A stretch of 64,000 nt of DNA from JBHJGM01 sp050331815 (GCA_050331815.1 JBHJGM010000022.1:1-64000), one strand, 5' to 3'; positions 26,429-35,892 are shown, counted from the first letter of the stretch. A program made the numbers and translations. The notes: generated from the letters alone by a model not told the origin.

Positions 26429-27256
26429 CTAGGCTTGGTGGGAGAACGCCACCGGGTTCTTGGGCGTGTCGATGACCTCGCCGACCTTTGCGCCCGGGCA
26501 CCAGTCGCGCCAGTCGTTTTTCTGCGCTTCGTTGGTGGGCTCCATCAAAGTCATGTTTTCGTCCATGTAAATCATTGTCATGACATCGCGGGGACGATCG
26601 CTTTGGTTCGCGCCGGCGCGGTGGAAGGTCCAGCCAAAGTGGAAGCTGATCTCGCCCAGTTCAAATGGACCCTCGTCGACCTTGAAGCCGGAGTCCTTCA
26701 CATTCTGCTGAATCTGGCGCTCGGACTCGTCGGTGATCGGCAGACCGCGCCCAAAATCCTTGTCCTGGCTTTGCGCGCAAAAGGCGAGGGGCCCCATCTC
26801 AAGCGGGGTGTCCTGCAGGGGAATCCAGGCGGTGACGGTGCGATCGGTGGCCAGCGGCCAGTAATACTGGTCGGCATGCCAGGGGGTGATGCCGCCGCCG
26901 GGTTCCTTGTAAAGGGCCTGATCGTGATACAGGCGCACCCCGGAGACGCCCAACAAATCGGCCGCGATTTGACCCAGGCGTTTGCTGAAGACGAAGCGCT
27001 TGCAGGTGGCGTCGTGCTCCCAGAGGTTCATCACCTGCAGGAAGGCTTTGCCGTAGGTGTCGCGCTCTTCCAGTGGCTTATCCTGGGTGTTGAGCTTTTG
27101 CACTATCTCAGAAATACGCTGGCCAAAGCGCTGCAGTGTTTGCGCGCTCAAGACGTCCTTGAGCTTGATGTAGCCCTGTTCTTCAAAGGTTGCACGCTGT
27201 GCTTCGGAGATGGCAAAGGGAGCGTCGAGGTCGGTCGGATGGGTGGCAGTCGTCAT
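26429..27256 (-). CDS. PhyH (phytanoyl-CoA dioxygenase)-family Fe(II)/2-oxoglutarate oxygenase
   Basis: A 275-residue oxygenase. The iron triad is TPWHADQYYW (His127, Asp129) and FHRAGANQSDRPR (His212), with an Arg nearby for 2-oxoglutarate. FEEQGYIKLKDVLS at the start and MTMIYMDENM near the end are family-typical. PhyH members hydroxylate lipids, amino acids or ectoine; the substrate here cannot be named. It is divergent from an AraC regulator with about 170 bases between them, which is likely to control it. Confidence 0.88.
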   Translation of the reverse strand: MTTATHPTDLDAPFAISEAQRATFEEQGYIKLKDVLSAQTLQRFGQRISEIVQKLNTQDKPLEERDTYGKAFLQVMNLWEHDATCKRFVFSKRLGQIAADLLGVSGVRLYHDQALYKEPGGGITPWHADQYYWPLATDRTVTAWIPLQDTPLEMGPLAFCAQSQDKDFGRGLPITDESERQIQQNVKDSGFKVDEGPFELGEISFHFGWTFHRAGANQSDRPRDVMTMIYMDENMTLMEPTNEAQKNDWRDWCPGAKVGEVIDTPKNPVAFSHQA

Positions 27257-27427
27257 GTGATGAATGGGTTTTGAGCGTGGGTTTGCGAAAAAGAATTATA
27301 TTACCAATAAGTCCAGCTTCTGACCTATACCTTGTGCGCAAAAATCGATACTATTTTGACCGGTTTTAAGTTCGCGGCGTCCCTCGAACTCGCTTTTTGC
27401 GTTGGGATGGGGCAACGCTCTAGTTTG

Positions 27428-28300
27428 ATGAAAGTCGAGTTCGAGGCGGTCGGGCGCGATCAGGCGTCTTCCATCAAGGCCTTCTTGCACGCGGGGCCTC
27501 GGTTCGTCGGTCCCTTCCACTACCACCCCGAAGTCGAGTTCGTCTGGATTCGTTCGGGGCAGGGGCGGCGGCTGGTGGGCGACCATTTCGCGGATTTTGT
27601 GCCGGGGGAAATGCTCCTGATTGGACCCAATCTGCCACACCTGTTTGCCAGCGAGCGGAGTGGTCACCCGGCGGTTGCGCAAGCGCCGAGTAGCGCGGTG
27701 GTTGTTCAGTGGTTGCCCGATTTTTTGGGTTCGCAGGCGCGCGAGACCCCGGAGATGTTCGAGCTGGAGGCGCTGGTACGCCGCGCGCGGCTGGGGCTGC
27801 GCATCGCTCCGCGGCAGGCGCGCGCACTTCACTCGCAGGCAGCCGCGCTACCCGATTTGCAGGGCCTGGAGCGCCTGTGCGCGTTCTTGCAGCTGATGCG
27901 TCGGTTGGGCCAGTTGCCGGCAACTTCTTTGGCCAGCCCGGCTCACGCACCCGGCCTCAACACACTGGCCAGCGAGCGTATCGCCCGTGCCTGCGCCCAC
28001 GCGCTGGAGCACCTAGAGGAGCCGCTGCGCCTGGCCGATGTGGCTCGGCTGGCGTCGCTGAGCCCCTCGGCCTTCAGTCGACTGTTTCGCCGGGTTACGG
28101 GCCGGACGTTTCAGGAATTTGTCGTCGAGAGCCGCATCAGCCGCGCGCAGTCGCTTCTGCGGGAAACCGATTGGAGCGTGCTGGATGTTTCGCTGGCAGC
28201 GGGCTTTCGCAACCTGGCCAACTTCAATCGGCTGTTTCGCAGGCTGAATCGCTGTACGCCCCGCGAATACCGGAAGCGCTTTGCCGCCGCTCAATCCTGA
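27428..28300 (+). CDS. AraC-family transcriptional regulator
   Basis: A 290-residue regulator. The N-terminal half has a cupin-like sensor (FVGPFHYHPEVEFVWIRSGQGRRLVGDHF and GEMLLIGPNLPHLFAS). The C-terminal half has the AraC double helix-turn-helix: EPLRLADVARLASLSPSAFSRLFRRVTGRTFQEFVVESRIS and VLDVSLAAGFRNLANFNRLFRRLNRCTPREYR. The start at MKVEFEA is preferred to an upstream in-frame ATG because the cupin strand begins there. It probably controls the divergent PhyH gene in response to a small molecule, possibly a sugar or that oxygenase's substrate. Confidence 0.92.
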   Translation: MKVEFEAVGRDQASSIKAFLHAGPRFVGPFHYHPEVEFVWIRSGQGRRLVGDHFADFVPGEMLLIGPNLPHLFASERSGHPAVAQAPSSAVVVQWLPDFLGSQARETPEMFELEALVRRARLGLRIAPRQARALHSQAAALPDLQGLERLCAFLQLMRRLGQLPATSLASPAHAPGLNTLASERIARACAHALEHLEEPLRLADVARLASLSPSAFSRLFRRVTGRTFQEFVVESRISRAQSLLRETDWSVLDVSLAAGFRNLANFNRLFRRLNRCTPREYRKRFAAAQS

Positions 28301-28323
28301 GTTGGCTGCCTGCGAATCGACGG

Positions 28324-29277
28324 ATGCACCGAACGCTTTATCTGATGGCCGGACCCACCGCGGTGGGAAAGTCTGCGCTGGCGTTGGCGTGGGCCGAAGC
28401 CAACCACGCTGAAATCCTCTCCTGCGATGCGCTGCAGGTCTATCAGGGCATGGACATCGGCACCGCCAAACCGACACCGCCTGAGCGCGCACGCGTGCCG
28501 CACCACGGGCTGGACCTAGTGCCGCCCAGCGAGCGCTTTTCGGTAGATGCGTACGCGAACTATGCGCAGGCGGCGGTGCGGGACATCCTCGCTCGAGGCC
28601 GTCGCGTGCTGGTCGTCGGCGGCAGCGGCTTTTACCTGAAAAGCTTTTTCGCGCCAGTCACCGATGAACTCGAGATCCCGGAGCCGGTCCGCGCCGAGGT
28701 CGATGCTCTGTTTCAGGATTTTGGGCTCGCCTACGCCGTTCGGCGCCTGCGCGAGGTCAGCCCTGAAGGCCTGGGACGGGTGGATCTGTGCAATCCCCGG
28801 CGCGTGGCCAAGGCGCTGGAGCGTTGCCTGGCCAGCGGGCTGAGCGTGCCGGAACTCGAGGCCAGACACGCCGCCGCTCCATGTGCCTTCGATAGTTTCG
28901 AGCGACGGCTTGTACTGCTGGAGCGGGCCGAAGCTGACTTGCGCACACGCATTGCCCGGCGCACCCAAGCGATGCTCAAGGCAGGATTGATCGAGGAAGT
29001 GCGGACGCTCTGCGAGCAGGGTCTGCGTGACAACCCGGCGGCGGCTACCGCCATTGGCTATCGCGAGGTCATCGATTGGCTGCGAGGCAAACTGGCCGAG
29101 GGCGCTGCCACCGAAGACCTGGCAGCGGTGATTGACGCGAATACCTGGCGTCTCGTGCGCAAGCAACGAACCTGGTTTCGCAAGCAGCTGTCCGTGGAGG
29201 CAGTACTGCCACTACAGCCAGATGAAGACTCAGCCCAGGCGTTACCGCGTCTGCGCGAGCTGGGCTGGCCCAGTTGA
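28324..29277 (+). CDS. miaA: tRNA dimethylallyltransferase
   Basis: A 317-residue enzyme that adds an isopentenyl group to A37 of tRNAs reading UNN codons. It has the P-loop GPTAVGKSALA, SCDALQVYQGMDIGTAKP, PHHGLDLVPPSERFSVDAY, GGSGFYLKSFF and NPRRVAKALE, which is the complete MiaA pattern. The dimethylallyl donor links it to the isoprenoid genes elsewhere in the window. It follows the AraC gene by 23 bases but the two are not functionally related by family. Confidence 0.96.
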   Translation: MHRTLYLMAGPTAVGKSALALAWAEANHAEILSCDALQVYQGMDIGTAKPTPPERARVPHHGLDLVPPSERFSVDAYANYAQAAVRDILARGRRVLVVGGSGFYLKSFFAPVTDELEIPEPVRAEVDALFQDFGLAYAVRRLREVSPEGLGRVDLCNPRRVAKALERCLASGLSVPELEARHAAAPCAFDSFERRLVLLERAEADLRTRIARRTQAMLKAGLIEEVRTLCEQGLRDNPAAATAIGYREVIDWLRGKLAEGAATEDLAAVIDANTWRLVRKQRTWFRKQLSVEAVLPLQPDEDSAQALPRLRELGWPS

Positions 29278-29319
29278 GAAACGGTGCAACCGGCGAGGCT
29301 GCTTCATCCTGGAGCAGGT

Positions 29320-31029
29320 TTAACCGCCGCCCAGGCTGCCAAATCCTTGCGGCGCCCCTTCAGCGAATAGCTCCATGACGAAGCCGCTCAGAGAATTGTC
29401 GCGCGCCCGGCGCATCAACGAGTTGCGCAAGGTCCGCACCTGGGGCGAATCGGCGACAAATTCCGGCGAGTTTTTCGCGGCAACGTAGATAATCTTCGCC
29501 ACCGGTTCGCCCGTTATCGGGTCGCTATCCATCTGAATCGGCGTGACGCTGTTGACGGGCGTTTCCGTAAGCAGTTGGGGTGAGCCCAGTTGCAGGCCTT
29601 GGGCCTGACTGAGGGAAACGCCGTCGAACTGGCTGATCGAGAGCCCCAATTCTGCGGCGAGGGCTTCAAAATCTTCGCCCGCAGCCAGGCGCGCTTGCAG
29701 CGTCTGGCGCACTTGGTTGGCGTGGTTGCCCAGTAACTCCCGCCCGGTGGTTTCGGTGTAGGCCTCGGCGACTTCCGCGTTGATTGCCTCGAAGGTAGGC
29801 GGGGGGTAGGTCTCGTTGCCGCGATGAATCACCAGCGCCAGAGAGTCCGCGTCGACAGGCACGGTAAAGGCCAGGCGGCTGTTCTGAATCGATTGTACCA
29901 GAGGTCGCAGAAACTCGCCGACGCGGTCTTCAAAAGGCGTATCGTTCAGTGGGCGTTCGACATCGGCCAACTCCGCGCCTTCCTCGGTTTGAACCGGACG
30001 CATCCCCTGATTCAGCAACTCGGGCGTCAAAGCCGGCAGGCTGTTCACCGTCATCCCTAGTTCCTCCATGCGTGCTTTGAAGGCATCAGTGCCGGGTTGA
30101 AGTGCGCCGGACTGCACCGCAGCGCTGAGTTCGGCGGCCACCCCGTTCAGTTCCTTACGGGCAATTTCCTCACGCATCTTGGTTTCAACCTCCGCACGCA
30201 CGGATTCGAAAGCAGGCGTGCCTTCATTTTCATCGGAAAAGCTCGCTTCGTTGGCGCGGAAGTAACTGCGCAATTGCCCTTCGGTCAGCTGCAGATCGGT
30301 TTCAAAGTCGGCCGGGTTGAGCACGGCGTAGTCCAGAAGCAGGCGCGTGGGCGGGGCGAAGCGGTCTGGATTCTCTTCGTAGAACTGGCGCAACTGCTGT
30401 TCCGATGGCGGGCCCTGTACGGCGGGCGGATCGATGTAGGCAACGATCGCGTCGTAGGTCTGGCCTTGCAGCCGGTAGTACTCAATGACTTCGTTATCGA
30501 CGACAAAACCGGGCCCGGTGGCCAGTTGCTGCACGGCGGCGATGCGCAGATCCCCCGCCAACACGGTACGCATGCGCTTACCGAAGTTTTCGTTGGCGGC
30601 CTTCGCGGCGTCGAGAAATTGGGTGTAGCGGTTCTCGTCGAAGGTGCCTGTCTCGGGGTCCGCGAAGGCGGGAAGCGCGCGAACGGCTTCTTCGATTTCC
30701 GCATCGGTGGGCTCGGGAATGTCGAGCTGGTTGGCCATGTAGGTCAGCGCGATACGGGCGAAGACCTGGTTCGTGAACTCCTCGTTGGTGCGGAAGGCGA
30801 GCCCGTTGAGCTGTGCGGAGGTGGAGGTCATGTCCGCAATGGCCTGGAACTCAGGCGAGCGCGGAGCGATGCCGTAAAAAGTGTCGCCAGCCTGCTGTCC
30901 GGCCGGAATGCGGTTGACCGGACTGAAGTTGCCAATGGTGAAAACGAAGGCCACCACGATGACTGCCAGCAGAATGCTGAAGACGACCTTGTGGTGCTTT
31001 TGGAGGATGGTCTGGATGAGCGTAAACAT
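29320..31029 (-). CDS. Membrane-anchored SurA/PpiD-like periplasmic chaperone
   Basis: A 569-residue protein. Residues 14-36 (VVFSILLAVIVVAFVFTIGNF) form one N-terminal membrane helix, so the bulk is periplasmic. Then comes the SurA_N-type helical region (IALTYMANQLDIPEPTDAEIEEAV) and a repeated helical hook. PpiD proteins normally carry a parvulin proline-isomerase domain; I do not see its RHIL-type motif, so it may be a chaperone only. The C-terminus is Gly-rich (GFGSLGGG). It is divergent from the hydroquinone reductase gene. Confidence 0.78.
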   Translation of the reverse strand: MFTLIQTILQKHHKVVFSILLAVIVVAFVFTIGNFSPVNRIPAGQQAGDTFYGIAPRSPEFQAIADMTSTSAQLNGLAFRTNEEFTNQVFARIALTYMANQLDIPEPTDAEIEEAVRALPAFADPETGTFDENRYTQFLDAAKAANENFGKRMRTVLAGDLRIAAVQQLATGPGFVVDNEVIEYYRLQGQTYDAIVAYIDPPAVQGPPSEQQLRQFYEENPDRFAPPTRLLLDYAVLNPADFETDLQLTEGQLRSYFRANEASFSDENEGTPAFESVRAEVETKMREEIARKELNGVAAELSAAVQSGALQPGTDAFKARMEELGMTVNSLPALTPELLNQGMRPVQTEEGAELADVERPLNDTPFEDRVGEFLRPLVQSIQNSRLAFTVPVDADSLALVIHRGNETYPPPTFEAINAEVAEAYTETTGRELLGNHANQVRQTLQARLAAGEDFEALAAELGLSISQFDGVSLSQAQGLQLGSPQLLTETPVNSVTPIQMDSDPITGEPVAKIIYVAAKNSPEFVADSPQVRTLRNSLMRRARDNSLSGFVMELFAEGAPQGFGSLGGG

Positions 31030-31240
31030 CTTCGATCAGTAGACTTGGGCTGGCGCGGTTTGGTTCAACGCTTGGGAGAAATGCGCACGATTGGTGTGCA
31101 GAATTCGTTCCAGAGCCTGCCCGCGCAAAGGGAACGTATTAGATTTTAAGGCCTGGTGAAGTCAAGGCATTCACGGATAAGGGCATCTGCACCTGAGGCA
31201 CGGATTTGCGCCCCGAGCATTTTTGCGCACATGCTTTATC

Positions 31241-32167
31241 ATGAGCACAGCCGCGGCCCAGTTTCCCGATGAACAAAGTGATTTCGGCTCTTTTGAACGC
31301 CAGGAAGATGCCTTTACCCACTGGGTGACCGCCGACGGTAGCTCGGAGTTCCCTGCAGAGGCCGGACGCTACCACCTGTATGTGTCCCTGGCCTGCCCCT
31401 GGGCCTGTCGCATCCTCGTTGTTCGCAAGCTGAAGCGCCTCGAGGCGGCCATTGGTGTGACCGTGGTCGACCCCGTACGTGATGAGCGCGGCTGGGCCTT
31501 TACCGAGGGCCCCGACCCGGTCAACGGCTTCTCTTTTTTAAGCGAGGCCTACAAGGCCACCGATCCTGATTACCAGGGACGCGTCACCGTGCCCGTCCTT
31601 TGGGACACGCAGACCAAACGCATCGTCAGCAATTCCGACGACGATCTCATGCGCATGCTGGGGCGCGCCTTCGATGCCTTTGGTGATGCCTCGCTCGATT
31701 TGACGCCCGAGGACTTGCTGCCGGAGATCGATCGGCTCAACGCGCTGATTTACCACACCGTCAATAACGGCGTCTACCAGTCCGGTTTCGCCACCACCCA
31801 GCAGGCCTACGAGGCGGCGGTCTACCCGCTCTTCGACACGCTCGACCTGCTGGAAGCGCGGCTGGGCCGCACCCGGTACCTCTTTGGCGACCGCCCGCTG
31901 GAGACGGACTGGAGGCTGTTCGTCACGCTGATTCGCTTTGACCCGGTCTACCATGGCCACTTCAAGTGCAACCTACGCCGCCTCAAAGAATACCCAAACC
32001 TGTGGGGCTACACCAGGGACCTGTACCAAATCCCGGGCATCGCCGAGACCGTTGATTTCGACCACATCAAGCGGCACTACTACGTGACCCACGACGACAT
32101 CAATCCGACCCGGATTGTGCCGGCGGGCCCCATCGAGGACATGCACACGCCGCACGGGCGAGGTTAG
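31241..32167 (+). CDS. Glutathionyl-hydroquinone reductase (YqjG/ECM4 type)
   Basis: A 308-residue Xi-class glutathione transferase. The active-site motif is SLACPWACR (Cys52), which takes glutathione off glutathionyl-hydroquinones. RFDPVYHGHFKCNLRRLKEYPNLWGYTRDLYQIPGIAETV and HYYVTHDDINPTRIVP are hallmark strings. The start at ATG 31241 was chosen over a TTG 18 bases earlier. Length fits the family. Confidence 0.95.
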   Translation: MSTAAAQFPDEQSDFGSFERQEDAFTHWVTADGSSEFPAEAGRYHLYVSLACPWACRILVVRKLKRLEAAIGVTVVDPVRDERGWAFTEGPDPVNGFSFLSEAYKATDPDYQGRVTVPVLWDTQTKRIVSNSDDDLMRMLGRAFDAFGDASLDLTPEDLLPEIDRLNALIYHTVNNGVYQSGFATTQQAYEAAVYPLFDTLDLLEARLGRTRYLFGDRPLETDWRLFVTLIRFDPVYHGHFKCNLRRLKEYPNLWGYTRDLYQIPGIAETVDFDHIKRHYYVTHDDINPTRIVPAGPIEDMHTPHGRG

Positions 32168-32281
32168 TATCGGTAGCTTATAGAAACGGCATGCGGCATC
32201 AACGGCGCGGGTGCTCGCTTCAGCGTCTGGGGCAAGATTGTCCTTGGCCCGGGTGGCGCGAAGAGGACAGGGTTTTCAGGT

Positions 32282-33283
32282 ATGAAGATTTTGTTTATCG
32301 GCGGAACCGGCACCATTTCCACGGCGTGCAGTCGCCTCGCCCTGGAGCGGGGTGACGAGGTCTGGCACCTTAACCGCGGGCAGCGCCCGAGCGACCTGGA
32401 GGGCGTCCAGCGGATCACCTGCAACATCCGCGACCCAGAATCCGTGCGGCAAAGCGCGCTTGGCGAGCACACCTGGGATGTGGTGGCGCAGTTCATCGCC
32501 TATACGCCCGACGAGATCGAGCGCGACCTGGAACTGTGTCGCGGCATGTGCGGGCTGGACGTTGTCATCAGTTCGGCGTCGGTCTACGCCTAGCCGATGA
32601 CGCACCCGGTCGTCACCGAGAGCACGGCGCTGCGCAATCCGTTCTGGCAATACTCACGCAACAAAATTGCCTGCGAGGAGCGGCTGGAGCGGGCTCACCG
32701 CGAGGAGGCCTTCCCGATGACCATCGTGCGCCCGTCGTTCACCTACGATGCCTTTGTGCCGCTGGCCGTGGGGGCGAGTCACCGCCTGACGATCATCGAG
32801 CGGATGCTCCAGGGCAAGCCGGTGGTCGTCCACGGCGATGGCACTTCGCTCTGGGTGATGACGCACTCCGACGACTTTGCTCGCGGCTTCGTGCCGTTGC
32901 TGGGCCATCGCAGTGCCATCGGCGAGGACTTCCACGTCGTCTCGGATGAGGTGCTGACTTGGAACCAAATTTGCCAGACGGTCGCGCAAGCTGTCGGCGC
33001 GCCGGAGCCGCAGATCGTGCACATCCCGTCGGAGTGGCTGGCAGCCTATGACAAGAACCGCTTCGAGGGCACGCTGCTGGGCGACAAGAGCGAGAGCGTC
33101 CTTTTTGACCTGAGCAAACTGCGGCGGCTGGTGCCGGACTACTGGCCGCAAGTGCCTTTCCACGTAGGGGTGCGCCGGGCGTTGGCCAAGATGGAGGCTC
33201 GCGGAGCGACCGCCGATGCCGAAGAAGACGCCTATTTCGACAAGCTGATTGAGACATATCTTAACGGCTGGCCACCACAATGA
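32282..33283 (+). pseudogene. NAD-dependent epimerase/dehydratase interrupted by an in-frame TAG
   Basis: One continuous frame of about 333 codons is cut by a TAG at 32591-32593. Before it: MKILFIGGTGTIS (Rossmann loop) and VVISSASVYA. After it, from ATG 32597: HPVVTESTALRNPFWQYSRNKIACEE, with the YxxxK catalytic pair, IVRPSFTYD, and a full C-terminus. The TAG stands where relatives usually have Lys or Gln. The first part alone lacks the catalytic pair and the second lacks the nucleotide fold. It is either a point nonsense mutation, readthrough or a sequencing error. TAG is an ordinary stop elsewhere here (for example clpC). Confidence 0.82.
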
Positions 33284-33494
33284 GGAGCCATCAAACCAAA
33301 GGTAGCGAAGTCAGCAAATAGGTTCTCTTTAGCTAATCGAGCGCAGAGTCCAAAGAGAGATCGGTTTAACTTTAACAGAAGATTTCAGAGGAAATGCCTG
33401 GGCACGGTAAATATCGTGTTCTATCTGACACCTCCCTCGCCTCGTGCCATAATGTCTTTGGCCGCGTGCTTGGTGGATTTCTGTCTACGGCTTC
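33284..33494. other. 211-base A+T-richer gap, no gene seen
   Basis: The stretch is visibly richer in A+T than the coding DNA around it. It lies between the epimerase remnant and the YiiX-like gene and has no supported frame, terminator or clear repeat. It may contain a leftover of an insertion. Confidence 0.4.
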
Positions 33495-34115
33495 TCAGTT
33501 ATTCTTATCGTTCAACGAGCCCTTCCGGTTGCTGACTTCTTTGTAATAGGGCGTGTGGGTGAGGTTTTCGATGGTGAGGAAAGTGTACGGTCCACGGGTT
33601 GTTTTTCGAGGGCACAGATCCAGTTGCAACGCCTCCAGGCCGGCGCGCCAGATCAGTTCGGTGCAGTACAGTTTGGTGGCATCCCGATAGTCGAAAACGG
33701 GGTCAAAGGGAATGCGCTGGTCGAGGTAGACCTGCACTTGATGGAGCAACGCACCGCGCTGTGCATGTTCCAGTTGGCAGCGAAAAACGGCCCAGTCTCT
33801 GGCCTCGGCGATAAAGGCAGCCAACGTTTCTCGGCGCACAGTTCCCTTGCCGGTGGCGTCGCTGCCCTCGCTATGGATGACGTAGGGCAGGCCTTGCACA
33901 ATCACAACTATGCCACAGTGGCTGAAGCGCTTGTCGGTTGGAGAGGCGTTGGCGAAATGGTGCGACCAGACCCCGCCCCGATACCGCGTGATCAAATCTG
34001 CCCCCTGGACCTCTGGCAGCGCAGAAGGCGTAACGGCGCTCGCAGGCGCAGTCTCAAAACCGAAGGCATATGCAGCAATTGCCAAAACCAAAGCGATAAG
34101 GGACAAGCACTTCAT
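33495..34115 (-). CDS. YiiX/YebB-like permuted NlpC/P60 cysteine hydrolase
   Basis: A 206-residue exported protein. A hydrophobic signal (CLSLIALVLAIAAYAFGFETAPA) is followed by GADLITRYRGGVWSHHFANASPTDKRFSHCGIVV, the YiiX form of the permuted NlpC/P60 fold. LYCTELIWRAG holds the nucleophile Cys and SHCGIV the His. Relatives cut amide bonds in cell wall or lipids; target unknown. The start at 34115 (MKCLSL) was chosen because it opens the signal peptide. It is flanked on both sides by A+T-rich noncoding DNA. Confidence 0.82.
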   Translation of the reverse strand: MKCLSLIALVLAIAAYAFGFETAPASAVTPSALPEVQGADLITRYRGGVWSHHFANASPTDKRFSHCGIVVIVQGLPYVIHSEGSDATGKGTVRRETLAAFIAEARDWAVFRCQLEHAQRGALLHQVQVYLDQRIPFDPVFDYRDATKLYCTELIWRAGLEALQLDLCPRKTTRGPYTFLTIENLTHTPYYKEVSNRKGSLNDKNN

Positions 34116-34145
34116 CGATTCGAAATGGGTATCAACAGAAGACAA

Positions 34146-34389
34146 CGAAGTCTACAAAGGCGATAAGTCGCTGATTTGAGTTCAGTAAGAAATTTTTGAA
34201 TAAAAGGAACCCGATGTATCCAAGTAAAAGAGGATAGCAGCTTTGCGAGTATTGCTATGAATTTCTTTAGATTCCTTCTGTTCTAAACAATCGCCTACTC
34301 CATTTACTCTGTGCGCTCATGTGCAACAGTAGATGCTTATCCGCTTCCCTCACCGCCTTCTGTTCGATCTATTGGTAACATTCAGGGCG
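34146..34389. other. A+T-rich intergenic stretch, no gene seen
   Basis: About 245 bases, much richer in A and T than the rest of the window. I find no coding frame with family similarity and no clear inverted repeat before the terminator at 34391. It may be foreign DNA that came with the YiiX-like gene. Confidence 0.4.
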
Positions 34390-34390
34390 G

Positions 34391-34419
34391 AAAAAAAGCC
34401 CGCCGGTTGGGGCGGGCTT
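34391..34419 (-). terminator. Intrinsic terminator of the DUF4878 lipoprotein gene
   Basis: On the minus strand, the stem AAGCCCGCC/GGCGGGCTT with a 6-base loop (34396-34419) is followed by a run of T (34391-34397 read as A on plus). It lies about 30 bases past the lipoprotein stop at 34448. A strong stem plus U-run is the standard Rho-independent form. Confidence 0.85.
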
Positions 34420-34447
34420 GAAAGTAAAACGCTGCGGACCGGGTGAC

Positions 34448-34807
34448 TCAGTCTTTAGGCAACGTGGAAATCTTCCATTTGCCATCGACTTTCTGCAGGC
34501 CGATCTCGGCCTCCTTGCCATCTTTCTTGTCCTTGATGGTCACGGTGGCGGTGTCGCCGTCGACCTCCTCGCTGACAATCTCGATGTCGGCCTTGTCATC
34601 GGGTTCGGGCTTTTCGTCGCCCATCATGCTGACCGCCAGACCCATCAGCTGCGCGGCCTGTCCGGTGCAGAGTTCTTGAGCCTTGGTGAAGTCGCCTTCG
34701 TTGCCAGCGTCAAAAAAGGCCTCGACGGTGTCGGAGGGTGAAGAGCCCCCGCAGGCTGCAAACAGCAGCGTCGAAAGCGTCAACAGAGCAAACAATGCTT
34801 TTTTCAT
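34448..34807 (-). CDS. DUF4878-type small lipoprotein
   Basis: A 119-residue lipoprotein (signal ALFALLTLSTLLFAAC, lipobox Cys19). DTVEAFFDAGNEGDFTKAQELC starts the NTF2-like DUF4878 fold, which ends with DTATVTIKDKKDGKEAEIGLQKVDGKWKI. NTF2-like lipoproteins of this type have no assigned function. It is a single gene with its own terminator, divergent from the aminotransferase gene. Confidence 0.85.
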   Translation of the reverse strand: MKKALFALLTLSTLLFAACGGSSPSDTVEAFFDAGNEGDFTKAQELCTGQAAQLMGLAVSMMGDEKPEPDDKADIEIVSEEVDGDTATVTIKDKKDGKEAEIGLQKVDGKWKISTLPKD

Positions 34808-35025
34808 TCGTTAAGCGTCCTGAAGTTCAAGTGTGGACCGCCGCCGTCGAGACGAGGGGCCGTGTGCAGTAACGGTCTTTTCGCGAAATTCTTGAGAAAA
34901 CAACCTCATAAATCGGCAAGGCCACTGGGCAGCGCTTGGATGCAGGCTCAACCAATGACCAATGAGGCGTTCATGGTCGCGTGAACGCGCTTGCAGCCCG
35001 CAGGACGGTGGGTTTTCTTCCCGCG

Positions 35026-35892
35026 ATGAAGGTCTACATCAACGGCACGTTCTTCGACCAAGAGGAGGCGAAGATTTCGGTCTTCGACCACGGCTTCCTT
35101 TACGGGGACGGCGTGTTTGAAGGCATTCGCCTGTACAAGGGCACGGTCTTCAAGCTGGACCAGCATCTGGAGCGCCTGGAGCAGTCGGCCAAGGCGATTT
35201 TGCTGAATATGCCCTGGCCGCGCGCAGAGATCGCCGAGGCGGTCTGTGAATCGTGCCGGCAGAACAACCTGACCGACGGCTACATCCGGCTGATCGTTTC
35301 CCGGGGCGTTGGCTACCTCGGGCTGTCACCCAAGAACTGCACGCAGCCGCAACTGATTGTCATTGCCGACCAGATTCAACTCTACCCCAAGGAATACTAC
35401 ACGGAGGGGTTGAAGGTGATCACCGCCCCGACGCGCCGGGTCAGTCCGGCGGCGCTGCCGCCCATGATCAAAAGCCTGAATTACCTGAACAACATCCTCG
35501 GCAAAATCGAGGCGGTCGAGCTGGGTTTTCAGGAGGCGATTATGCTCAATGAACAAGGATTCGTTGCAGAATGCACCGGCGACAACGTTTTTATCGTCCG
35601 GAAGGGCAAAGTTTTCACGCCTCCGAATTACGCGGGTTCTCTGGTGGGCATTACGCAAGAAACGGTCTACGTTGTTGCTCGCGAGTTGGGCATCGAGGTC
35701 GAGGTTACCAACCTGACGCGCTTTGATATCTGGACCGCCGACGAGTGCTTCCTGACAGGGACCGCCGCGGAGTTAATCCCTGTGGTTGAGGTGGATGCGC
35801 GAGCCATCGGTGCGGGCACGCCCGGACCGATTACCCGGCAAATGCTTGAGAAGTTTCACGAGCGTGTGACTGTCGAGGGGACGCGTCTTTGA
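35026..35892 (+). CDS. ilvE: Branched-chain amino acid aminotransferase (class IV, IlvE-type)
   Basis: A 288-residue PLP enzyme of fold type IV. It moves the amino group between branched-chain amino acids and 2-oxoglutarate. MKVYINGTFFDQEEAKISVFDHGFLYGDGVFEGIRLY, PPMIKSLNYLNNILGKIEA with the PLP lysine (Lys147 region), EGFVAECTGDNVFIV-type and ECFLTGTAAELIPVVEVD are typical. D-amino-acid transaminase or ADC lyase are related options; the length and motifs favour IlvE. Start moved to 35026 where homology begins. Confidence 0.9.
   Translation: MKVYINGTFFDQEEAKISVFDHGFLYGDGVFEGIRLYKGTVFKLDQHLERLEQSAKAILLNMPWPRAEIAEAVCESCRQNNLTDGYIRLIVSRGVGYLGLSPKNCTQPQLIVIADQIQLYPKEYYTEGLKVITAPTRRVSPAALPPMIKSLNYLNNILGKIEAVELGFQEAIMLNEQGFVAECTGDNVFIVRKGKVFTPPNYAGSLVGITQETVYVVARELGIEVEVTNLTRFDIWTADECFLTGTAAELIPVVEVDARAIGAGTPGPITRQMLEKFHERVTVEGTRL

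Noticed and set aside
27709..28323. N-terminal extension of the miaA frame into the AraC gene
   Set aside because: The AraC frame is clear across that region and MiaA starts cleanly at ATG 28324 with its P-loop.
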